The notes under the pieces: model-generated
The model's input: only the letters and a program-made list of their open reading frames with translations
The model's database searches: none
What the model was told of the DNA's origin: nothing
DNA from: Halostella limicola
GTDB taxonomy: Archaea; Halobacteriota; Halobacteria; Halobacteriales; Natronoarchaeaceae
Assembly: GCF_003675875.1 (NCBI RefSeq)
Contig: NZ_RCDI01000007.1
Coordinates: 62,001 to 126,000 of the forward strand
Direction of reading: 5' to 3'
Length of the DNA stretch: 64,000 bases
In this document: piece by piece, positions 23,916 through 30,308 of the stretch
How positions within the stretch are numbered: the first letter of the stretch is position 1
How the letters are laid out: each line of letters starts with the position of its first letter
Translations under genes and position numbers: made by a program

Positions 23916-25114
23916 TCTCCGTCAGCAAACTCCTCTGTGACCTCGACGCGGAGGGCGACGGCCTGCGCTACGACGCGGCCGACGAGTCCGACGCCGACCA
24001 GATCCGCGAGCGCAAGCAGCGCCGGCCGGTCGTCGTCTGGAACCTCACGAAGCAGTGCAACCTCTACTGCGAGCACTGTTACGCCGCGGCGACGCAGGAG
24101 CGCGCCCCCGGCGAGCTCTCCACGAGCGAGGGGAAGCGCCTGCTGGAGGACCTGGCCGACTACGGCGTCCCGGTCGTCCTCTTCTCCGGCGGCGAACCGC
24201 TCGTCCGGGAGGACCTCCCCGAACTCGTCGCGTACGCCGACGACCTGGGCATCCGGCCCGTCCTCTCGACCAACGGCACGCTCATCACGCCCGAGAAGGC
24301 CGCCGAACTGCGCGACGCCGGTCTGGCGTACGCGGGCGTCTCAGTCGACGGCCTCCGCGAGCGCAACGACGCGTTCCGCGGGAAGGAAGGGGCGTTCGAC
24401 GCCGCCGTTCGGGGCATCGAGGCCTGCCTCGACGCCGGCCTGAAGACCGGACTGCGCTACACCATTACCGAGCGCACCGCGCCGGACCTGGAGGACGTCG
24501 TCGACTTCCTCTACGACGTGGGCGTCGACCGCTTCTGCTTCTACCATCTCGACTACGGCGGCCGGGGCGCGGCCATCCGCGACGCCGACCTCGATCCCGA
24601 GGAGAAGCGCCGCGCAGTCCGACGGGTCTGCGACATGACCCGCGAGTACCACGACCGCGGCGAGGAGATAGAGACCCTGCTCGTCGGCAACTACTGCGAC
24701 GCCGCCTACCTCGTCGAATACGCCCGCGAGGAGCTCGGTGGGGTCGCCGGGGCCCGCATCCGGCAGTACCTCCGCCGCAACGGCGGCGACCCGGCGGGTG
24801 AGCGCGTCGCGGACGTCGACTACCAAGGCAACGTCCACCTCACGCAGTTCTGGCAGGGGTACTCGCTGGGCAACGTCCGCGACCGCCCGTTCGGCGCGAT
24901 CTGGGAGGACGACAGCAACCCCCTGCTCGCCGCGCTCCGCGAGCGCGAGGACCACCTGACCGGCAAGTGCGCGGACTGCCGGTATCAGGACGTCTGCCGC
25001 GGCGCGTCCCGATTGCGCTCGCTCGGGGCCCACGACCACCCGTTCGGCCCGGACCCCCAGTGTTACCTCACCGAGAGCGAGATCCGCGCGCCAGAGGCCG
25101 ACATACGCGGCTGA
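23912..25114 (+). CDS. ahbC: radical SAM/SPASM enzyme AhbC (NirJ-like), alternative heme synthesis
   Basis: A 400-residue radical SAM enzyme. The [4Fe-4S]-SAM motif is C49-NLY-C53-EH-C56. SGGEPLVREDLPEL, STNGTLI and SVDGLRERNDAFRG follow the AhbC/NirJ pattern, as do FYHLDYGGRG and GNVHLTQFWQGYSLGNVRDRPF. The SPASM-type C-terminal cysteines are in GKCADCRYQDVC. AhbC removes acetate side chains from 12,18-didecarboxysiroheme in the siroheme-based heme pathway of archaea; NirJ acts in heme d1 synthesis. Because the nitrite reductase here is the copper type, heme b supply is the more likely role. Confidence 0.85.
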   Translation: MISVSKLLCDLDAEGDGLRYDAADESDADQIRERKQRRPVVVWNLTKQCNLYCEHCYAAATQERAPGELSTSEGKRLLEDLADYGVPVVLFSGGEPLVREDLPELVAYADDLGIRPVLSTNGTLITPEKAAELRDAGLAYAGVSVDGLRERNDAFRGKEGAFDAAVRGIEACLDAGLKTGLRYTITERTAPDLEDVVDFLYDVGVDRFCFYHLDYGGRGAAIRDADLDPEEKRRAVRRVCDMTREYHDRGEEIETLLVGNYCDAAYLVEYAREELGGVAGARIRQYLRRNGGDPAGERVADVDYQGNVHLTQFWQGYSLGNVRDRPFGAIWEDDSNPLLAALREREDHLTGKCADCRYQDVCRGASRLRSLGAHDHPFGPDPQCYLTESEIRAPEADIRG

Positions 25115-25259
25115 GTCGCCCGCTGGCGACTTCGAATCTCCTTTTACTGCCCGAGAGGACGGACGCGGCGCCGCGAGCGGCGGACCTGCCGCTTCGCTGC
25201 GGCGGCGATCGCGATGAACGGCGAGAAGCAGGTGGGATGACAGAGTACGGACGCGGATG

Positions 25260-25766
25260 CTACTCCACGATGATGGCGCCTTTCATCCCCACCGACTTGT
25301 GGGGCGTGCAGACGTACAGGTACTCGCCCGCCTCTTCGAAGGTGTGTTCGTAGGTGAACCCGCCGTTCTCGAAGTCCTCGTGACCGCTCCAGTCCGTCGG
25401 CACGTTCTCGGCGACGACGTTGTGGTTCGGGCTGTCCCACTCCCACACGACGGTCGTGCCGGCGTCGACGCGGACCGCCGCGGGGTCGAAGGAGTTGTTC
25501 CCGCCGGGACCGACCGCGACCGTCACCTCGTCGGCGCCCGTCTCGTCGACGACGCCGTCGTAGTTGTTGGCGTCGCCGAGGAAGTCCGCGACGGCGTCCG
25601 GGGCGCCGCTGCCGCCGTCGCCGCCGTCACCGTCTCCGCCGCCGTTGCCGCTTTCGTCGCCCTCGTCCCCGCTGGCCGAACATCCGGCGAGCAGCGTGGC
25701 GGAGGCGGCTGTACCGGCGGTCGCTACGAGAAATCGTCGCCTGTCGAGCGTGTTGTCGTGGGTCAT
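25260..25766 (-). CDS. halocyanin-type blue copper lipoprotein
   Basis: A 168-residue Tat lipoprotein: RRRFLV signal, lipobox Cys29, a Gly/Asp-rich linker (about 30-55), then a single cupredoxin domain (about 60-168). Type-1 copper ligands are His115, Cys153, His156 and Met161 in NHNVV and CTPHKSVGM. Halocyanins carry electrons to copper nitrite reductase or other terminal enzymes in haloarchaea. A TATA-like TTTATAA lies about 85 bp upstream; no palindrome is seen. Confidence 0.93.
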   Translation of the reverse strand: MTHDNTLDRRRFLVATAGTAASATLLAGCSASGDEGDESGNGGGDGDGGDGGSGAPDAVADFLGDANNYDGVVDETGADEVTVAVGPGGNNSFDPAAVRVDAGTTVVWEWDSPNHNVVAENVPTDWSGHEDFENGGFTYEHTFEEAGEYLYVCTPHKSVGMKGAIIVE

Positions 25767-25874
25767 CGGTCTACACTCAGACGGAGGTGGGCCGACTACT
25801 TATCCCGGCGGGCGCTCTCTCCCTTGTCGGGAATGGGGCAAGGATTTATAAGTGGGCTCGCCTGAAGTCCGGAG

Positions 25875-26246
25875 TTAGTCCCGCTCGCCGTTCGACTCGT
25901 CGTCGCGGTCGTCGCCGAACAGCTCCAGCACCGCGGCCGTCGCCCGCTCGTCGTCGGCGGCGCGGAGCGCGCTCGTCGTCGGACCGACGAGCGCCGCGGC
26001 GATGCGCTCGGTCATGCGTTCGACGGCGCGGCGCTGGTCGTCGGTGAGGTCGTCCGTTCCCTCCAGCCGCCGGATCGCGGCCGTGAGTTCGTCGTGGCGG
26101 ATCGACTCCGCGCGGCGCCGGATACGGGCGGCGGCCTCGTCGGCGTCCGGGCCGCCGGTAGTCTCTGCCGTCTCGTCTCCGTCGCCGTTCGGGTCCGTTG
26201 CGGTCGCATCTGTCGCGGCCGCCTCCGTCGCGGTCGTGTCGCTCAT
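25875..26246 (-). CDS. free-standing glutamyl-tRNA reductase dimerisation-domain-like protein
   Basis: A 123-residue protein. After a Thr/Ala/Asp-rich N-terminus (about 1-35), residues about 36-112 match the C-terminal helical dimerisation domain of glutamyl-tRNA reductase (HemA): RRRAESIRHDELTAAI, then RAVERMTERIAAALVGPTTSALRAA, then a final VLELFGD. The catalytic and NADPH domains are absent. It sits 2 bp after the ahbD-like gene in a three-gene operon. It could bind HemA or hold the radical SAM enzyme; direct catalysis is unlikely. Confidence 0.75.
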   Translation of the reverse strand: MSDTTATEAAATDATATDPNGDGDETAETTGGPDADEAAARIRRRAESIRHDELTAAIRRLEGTDDLTDDQRRAVERMTERIAAALVGPTTSALRAADDERATAAVLELFGDDRDDESNGERD

Positions 26247-26248
26247 GG

Positions 26249-27364
26249 TCAGTCCGCCGACGCGGGGTCGGTCGGGGAGTCCCAGGGGAGCGGTCCGTCG
26301 TACTCGTCGGGCACGTACGCGCACAGCGGGTCGCTCGCGAGCGGGTCGCCGGTGTGTGCGTACGCCCGCGAGCGGCTTCCGCCGCAGACGCCCCGGTACG
26401 GGCACGCACCGCATTTCCCGCCGAACTCGTCGGGGTCCCGGAGCGACTCGAACAGGTCGGAGTTCCGGTACACGTCGACGAGGCTGTCCTCGCGGACGTT
26501 CCCCGCCTCGGCAGGGAGGAAGCCGGAGGGGTACACCTCGCCGACGTGGCTGACGAACGCGAACCCGTTCCCGGCGCGGATGCCGGTCCGGCGGCCGACG
26601 CCGTCGCGGTCCGGCGCAGCGGTACCGTCCTCGCCCGACAGTTCGAGGCCGACTCGGCGGTAGTGGGGCGCCTCGGTCGTCTTCACGCCGAACGGTGCGT
26701 CGTCGCTCACCTCGTGGAGCCACTCCATCACCCGCTCGGCTTTTTCCGGCGCCACCGGGTCGAGCACCCGCCCCCGGCCGACGGGGACGAGGAAGAACAC
26801 TGACCAGAGGACGGCGCCGAGGTCCGCGACGAGGTCCCGGATCGCCGGCAGTTCGTCGACCGTATCGGCGCAGACGGTCGTGTTGATCTGGAGCGGCAGC
26901 CCTGCCTCGCGGGCCGCCTCCGCGGCCGCGACCGTCTGGTCGAAACTGCCCGCCTCGCCCCGGAAGGCGTCGTGGCTCGCGGCGCTCCCGCCGTCGATAC
27001 TGAGCGCCATCCGCCGGAGACCAGCGTCGGCGAGGTCCTCGATGACCGCGGGGGTCAGCGACCCCGTCCCGCTCGGCGTGAGCGTCATCCCCAGCCCCTG
27101 CTCCGTCCCGTACTCGACCAGGTCGATCAGGTCGTCGCGTGCCAGCGGGTCGCCGCCCGACAGGACGACGAGCTGTCCATCGCCGAACTTCCGGGCCTCG
27201 TCGAGCAGCGCCTTCCCCTCGCTCGTCGTGAGTTCGTCGGGGTGGCGGCGCTCCTGAGCGTCCGCGCGGCAGTGCTCGCAGGCGAGTTCGCACGCCTGGG
27301 TCACCTCCCACACCAGCACGAACGGCCGCTCGTCGAGGTCGACGGCGCTCGGCCGCACGCTCAC
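26249..27364 (-). CDS. radical SAM/SPASM enzyme, AhbD-like (TIGR04053 type)
   Basis: A 371-residue radical SAM enzyme with cluster motif C25-ELA-C29-EH-C32 and a SPASM-like C-terminus (CGACPYRGVCGGSRSRAYAHTGDPLASDPLC). It resembles both AhbD, which decarboxylates Fe-coproporphyrin III to heme, and the TIGR04053 group paired with small CGCGG proteins. GTG start at 27364 overlaps the stop of the upstream CGCGG gene (GTGA). Whether its substrate is a tetrapyrrole or the neighbouring peptide cannot be told from sequence. Confidence 0.8.
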   Translation of the reverse strand: MSVRPSAVDLDERPFVLVWEVTQACELACEHCRADAQERRHPDELTTSEGKALLDEARKFGDGQLVVLSGGDPLARDDLIDLVEYGTEQGLGMTLTPSGTGSLTPAVIEDLADAGLRRMALSIDGGSAASHDAFRGEAGSFDQTVAAAEAAREAGLPLQINTTVCADTVDELPAIRDLVADLGAVLWSVFFLVPVGRGRVLDPVAPEKAERVMEWLHEVSDDAPFGVKTTEAPHYRRVGLELSGEDGTAAPDRDGVGRRTGIRAGNGFAFVSHVGEVYPSGFLPAEAGNVREDSLVDVYRNSDLFESLRDPDEFGGKCGACPYRGVCGGSRSRAYAHTGDPLASDPLCAYVPDEYDGPLPWDSPTDPASAD

Positions 27365-27726
27365 CCCTCCTCCGACGTGGTCTCCTCCGTCGCAGCGGCC
27401 TCCGGGGCTCCCGTCTCGGCGTCGTCGCCGACGCGGGCGCGGGTTACGTGCCCCCCGCAGCCGCACTGCTCGACGTACTCCAGGTCGACGCCGTCGAACG
27501 CCGCCCGGAGCTCCTCGTACAGATACGTTTCGGGGTGCCCGTGGTCCCCGTGCGTGACGAGGTTGACGTGGTTGCCCGGGGCCGTGTGGGTGACGGCATC
27601 TCTGGCCTGCTCGACGACGAGGTCCCGGTCCTCGGCGTGGACCGGCTTCTCCAGGTTCGCCGACCAGGAGTTGTCGTGGACGCGGTCGGTCACCGGCTCG
27701 ATGTCGTCGTGTGATACGGAGCCCAT
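27361..27726 (-). CDS. CGCGG-motif small protein, candidate radical SAM substrate or partner
   Basis: A 121-residue protein with the string EQCGCGGHVTRARV (CGCGG at 88-92) after a conserved-looking alpha-beta part rich in His (NHVNLVTHGDHGHPETYLYEEL, about 52-73). I recognise it as the haloarchaeal CGCGG family, catalogued as putative radical-SAM-modified RiPP. It is translationally coupled to the radical SAM gene. An 88-bp divergent promoter separates it from a DUF2249 gene, with the palindrome 44.5 bp from each start. Metal or heme chaperone function is an alternative. Confidence 0.78.
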   Translation of the reverse strand: MGSVSHDDIEPVTDRVHDNSWSANLEKPVHAEDRDLVVEQARDAVTHTAPGNHVNLVTHGDHGHPETYLYEELRAAFDGVDLEYVEQCGCGGHVTRARVGDDAETGAPEAAATEETTSEEG

Positions 27727-27764
27727 GGTCGTGAGATGGCGCTCCCCGGCGGAAACCCGTCCCC

Positions 27765-27776
27765 CGAACCTGTTCG
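27765..27776. promoter_or_regulatory. palindrome exactly mid-way between divergent genes
   Basis: Perfect CGAACCTGTTCG; centre 44.5 bp from the ATG of the CGCGG gene (27726) and 44.5 bp from that of the DUF2249 gene (27815). Confidence 0.8.
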
Positions 27777-27814
27777 GGGCAACGGCTTGTCCCGTCACGG
27801 CCGAACCGTCGCAC

Positions 27815-28087
27815 ATGTCCGAAGCGACCGGCCCCACGGACGACCAGCTCGCGGCCATCAACGCGCCGACCGACCGACCGCGCGAACTGCTCGACGCCCG
27901 CGAACTCCCGCCGCCGCAGCCGCTGAAGCGGACGCTGGAACTGCTGACGGAACTGGACGACGGGACCCTGCTCGTCCAGCTAAACGACCGCGCGCCGCAG
28001 CACCTCTACCCGAAACTGGAGGACCGCGGGTACCGGTACGACACCATCGGCGAGGACCCGGTCGTCACGGCGGTGTGGAAACCGTAG
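27815..28087 (+). CDS. DUF2249 protein
   Basis: A 90-residue single-domain DUF2249 protein: LLDARELPPPQPLKRTLELLTEL, then TLLVQLNDRAPQHLYPKLEDRGYRYDTI. The fold is TusA-like with an LDxRxLPPP motif, though no catalytic Cys is present. Start follows the shared palindrome at 44.5 bp. One of three free-standing DUF2249 genes here, with a fourth copy fused to Mrp. They tend to accompany denitrification and anaerobic respiration genes; biochemical role unknown. Confidence 0.88.
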   Translation: MSEATGPTDDQLAAINAPTDRPRELLDARELPPPQPLKRTLELLTELDDGTLLVQLNDRAPQHLYPKLEDRGYRYDTIGEDPVVTAVWKP

Positions 28088-28200
28088 GTTCGGTGAGAGC
28101 GGTGGTCGGTGCGGTAAGAGACGATAGGTGCAGCGAGAGTCGATAGAGACGGCGGGAGGAACAGCGGGTGCGGAGGGAGGGGATCCGTGGGTGCGGTGGT

Positions 28201-28434
28201 TTACTTCTTCGGGAGCGTCGCGACGAACTCGTTCTCGTCGCGGCGTTCGACCTCGTACCCCTCGGCGTCGAACGACTCCACTTCGGCTTTCATCTCGTAG
28301 AACAGGGGCTTGGGTTCGTGGTCGTTGACCAGCGTCAGCGCCTCGCCGCTGTCTAGATCCCCGAAGGCGTCGTGGATCTTGGGGTGGCGTTCCGGCGGCG
28401 GCACGTCGCGCAGGTCGAGCGTTCGGTCCGTCAT
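28201..28434 (-). CDS. DUF2249 protein
   Basis: A 77-residue single-domain protein with LDLRDVPPPERHPKIHDAF, TLVNDHEPKPLFYEM and a C-terminal beta segment (FVATLPKK). The LVNDHEPxPL string is shared closely with the Mrp C-terminal domain. No cysteine. A palindrome at 28475-28486 is centred 46.5 bp upstream. Confidence 0.88.
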   Translation of the reverse strand: MTDRTLDLRDVPPPERHPKIHDAFGDLDSGEALTLVNDHEPKPLFYEMKAEVESFDAEGYEVERRDENEFVATLPKK

Positions 28435-28474
28435 GCGGGCGAAGCTTCTCTCCCGTCGTGCGAAGTCATTCCTC

Positions 28475-28486
28475 CGAACGTGTTCG
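28475..28486. promoter_or_regulatory. palindrome upstream of DUF2249 gene
   Basis: Perfect CGAACGTGTTCG, centred 46.5 bp before the ATG at 28434 (minus). Confidence 0.75.
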
Positions 28487-28489
28487 TGC

Positions 28490-28717
28490 TCAGGCGTGCT
28501 CGATCTCGACCCGCCACTCGTCGTCGGCGACGCGGTCGGTCTCGTACGTAAACCCCCGCTGTTCGAGCACCTGATACAGCGGCTCCGGTTCGAAACTGTT
28601 GACGAGGACGAACGTCTCGTCCGCGTCCAGGGCGTCCAGTTCCGCCACGATGTCGCTGAACGGTTCCCCCTCGATCTCTCTGGCGTCGAGCGTTCGGTCG
28701 GGCGTGTCGGTGCTCAT
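28490..28717 (-). CDS. DUF2249 protein
   Basis: A 75-residue single-domain protein: LDAREIEGEPFSDIVAELDAL, FVLVNSFEPEPLYQVLEQRGFTYET, WRVEIEHA. The double Pro of the motif is lost and there is no cysteine, so it may have diverged from the other copies. ATG 28717 preferred over one 48 bp upstream, because the palindrome at 28759-28770 is then centred 47.5 bp away. Confidence 0.85.
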   Translation of the reverse strand: MSTDTPDRTLDAREIEGEPFSDIVAELDALDADETFVLVNSFEPEPLYQVLEQRGFTYETDRVADDEWRVEIEHA

Positions 28718-28758
28718 CGCGTCCGTCCCTTCGATCGGTTGTGTCCTTGCCGTTCTCC

Positions 28759-28770
28759 CGACCATGTTCG
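28759..28770. promoter_or_regulatory. palindrome upstream of third DUF2249 gene
   Basis: CGACCATGTTCG, one mismatch, centred 47.5 bp before the ATG at 28717 (minus). Confidence 0.65.
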
Positions 28771-28801
28771 CTGGCCCGTTCGCGTCGCCTTCCCTGTTGA
28801 C

Positions 28802-28813
28802 CGAACAAGTTCG
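28802..28813. promoter_or_regulatory. palindrome upstream of Bat-type regulator
   Basis: Perfect CGAACAAGTTCG, centred 44.5 bp before the ATG at 28852 and followed by a TATA-like AATACTTA. It suggests autoregulation. Confidence 0.75.
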
Positions 28814-28851
28814 GGAATACTTATTGTCCCCCGCCGTTCAAACGTCCGTAC

Positions 28852-29496
28852 ATGCCCCAGGCGCAACTCACGCTGTCGATACCCGAGCAGACCTGGATCG
28901 GTGACCTCTCCAGATCCTACCCCGAGGCGCGCGTCCGGATCCTCGCGGCGCTGGCCGGCGAGTCCGCCGGGGTCGGTCTCGCCGAGATAGCGTCGCTGAA
29001 CCTCCCCGACCTGATCGGCGAGATGGCAGCGTACGACGAGGTGACCGACGTCGAGCTCCTGCAGGAGTACGAGGACGAGGCGCTGGTGCAGTTCGAGACC
29101 ACGATGCCGCTGCTGCTGTTCGCGGTGCAGGACTCCGGCGTCCCGCTGGAGATGCCGTTCGACATCGAGGGCGGCGAGGCCGAGTGGACGCTGACGGCGC
29201 CTCAGGACCGGCTCTCGGAACTGGGCGAACAGCTCGAGACGTTCGGCGTCACCTTCACCGTCGACTACGTCCAGCAGACCATCGAGTCGGACAACCTCCT
29301 CACCGAGCACCAGTTAGAGCTCGTCCGGACCGCCGTCGCGGAGGGCTACTACGACACGCCGCGGACGTGTTCGCTCACCCAGCTCGCCGAGACGCTCGAC
29401 ATCGCCAAGTCGACCTGTTCGGAGAGCCTTCACCGGGCGGAGGAGAAGATCGTAAAGCAGTTCTTGCAGGACGCGGACGCGATGCCCGAACGGTGA
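28852..29496 (+). CDS. Bat-type helix-turn-helix transcription regulator (NarO/DmsR-like)
   Basis: A 214-residue protein. Residues about 1-140 form the bacterioopsin-activator-type N-terminal part. Residues about 150-210 form the HTH_10 domain (LLTEHQLELVRTAVAEGYYDTPRTCSLTQLAETLDIAKSTCSESLHRAEEKIV). This architecture is shared with the anaerobic regulators DmsR and NarO. An N-terminal Cys cluster, which I recall for NarO, is absent; the only cysteines lie in the HTH part. It carries the regulon palindrome in its own promoter, so it is the best candidate here for the factor that reads or relays that signal. Confidence 0.88.
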   Translation: MPQAQLTLSIPEQTWIGDLSRSYPEARVRILAALAGESAGVGLAEIASLNLPDLIGEMAAYDEVTDVELLQEYEDEALVQFETTMPLLLFAVQDSGVPLEMPFDIEGGEAEWTLTAPQDRLSELGEQLETFGVTFTVDYVQQTIESDNLLTEHQLELVRTAVAEGYYDTPRTCSLTQLAETLDIAKSTCSESLHRAEEKIVKQFLQDADAMPER

Positions 29497-29542
29497 CCGC
29501 GTCCCGAACGAACTTTACGTCCTTCATGCTACATCTCCGATA

Positions 29543-29920
29543 ATGGTGCGGGACCCCTTTCGCGACGACGACGCGCCAGGTCTACAGGATGTCCTCGACG
29601 CGCTGGACGACCCGGACTGCCGCGCCATCATCACCGAACTCGAAGCGCCCATGACAGCAAGTGAACTCTCCGACGCGGCCGACGTACCGCTGTCGACCAC
29701 CTACCGCAAGCTCGACCTCCTCACGGAGGCGTCGCTGCTCTCCGAGATGACCGAGATCCGGTCCGACGGTCAGCACACCACCCGCTACGAGATCGACTTC
29801 GAAGAGGTCCGGATCGCCCTCGACGAGGAGCAGTCGTTCGAGGTGGGGATCGCCCGCCCCGAGCGCTCGCCCGACGAGCAGCTCGCCGCGATGTGGTCGG
29901 AGGTGCGCAAGGAGACATGA
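29543..29920 (+). CDS. winged-helix (ArsR-like) regulator
   Basis: A 125-residue winged-helix DNA-binding protein: LDDPDCRAIITELEAPMTASELSDAADVPLSTTYRKLDLLTEASLLSE (about 20-67), then a wing RYEIDFEEVRIAL. It has no cysteine-based metal site apart from Cys26, so metal sensing is not evident. Its stop overlaps the start of the small membrane protein at 29917 (ATGA); such regulator-plus-membrane-protein pairs are frequent in haloarchaea. Confidence 0.88.
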   Translation: MVRDPFRDDDAPGLQDVLDALDDPDCRAIITELEAPMTASELSDAADVPLSTTYRKLDLLTEASLLSEMTEIRSDGQHTTRYEIDFEEVRIALDEEQSFEVGIARPERSPDEQLAAMWSEVRKET

Positions 29921-30189
29921 CGCATCCCTTCATCATCGTCGGCCTCAAGACCGCGACGCTGTTTCTGGGCGGCATGATCACCTTCTACGCCTTCCGGGCG
30001 TACCGGCGGACGCACTCGCCGGCGCTGCGGGCGCTCGCCATCGGGTTCGGCGCGATCACGATCGGGTCTCTAACGGCGGGCGCGATGGACCAACTGCTCG
30101 CCGTGGACCGTCAACTGGCGCTGATCGTCGAGAGCGGCCTGACCGCCATCGGGTTCGGGGTCATCCTCTACTCGCTGCACGCGGACTAG
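29917..30189 (+). CDS. small membrane protein, DUF7521-type
   Basis: A 90-residue protein with three hydrophobic segments (about 5-24, 38-58 and 66-86). The Arg-rich loop RAYRRTHSPALRALAIGFG is shared with the 108-residue protein at 32609 (RAYLRTRSPALRALAFGLG), so the two are paralogs. ATGA overlap with the winged-helix gene. Function unknown, possibly membrane signalling to the regulator. Confidence 0.8.
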   Translation: MTHPFIIVGLKTATLFLGGMITFYAFRAYRRTHSPALRALAIGFGAITIGSLTAGAMDQLLAVDRQLALIVESGLTAIGFGVILYSLHAD

Positions 30190-30259
30190 GGGCGTTCCGT
30201 CCGACGTTTTTGAGCCCCGGAACGGTGGTGTACCCGTGTGGGTAGCCGACACACTCGCT

Positions 30260-30271
30260 CGAACGCGTTCG
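30260..30271. promoter_or_regulatory. palindrome upstream of cysteine synthase gene
   Basis: Perfect CGAACGCGTTCG, centred 43.5 bp before the ATG at 30309. Confidence 0.75.
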
Positions 30272-30308
30272 GGAGTAGCGCCACCGTCTCCCGGGGTCAT
30301 CTCCCGGT

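Noticed and set aside
23912..25114. Heme d1 biosynthesis role (NirJ) for the radical SAM enzyme
   Set aside because: The nitrite reductase in the window is the copper type, and no other heme d1 genes are seen; heme b synthesis via AhbC is more economical.
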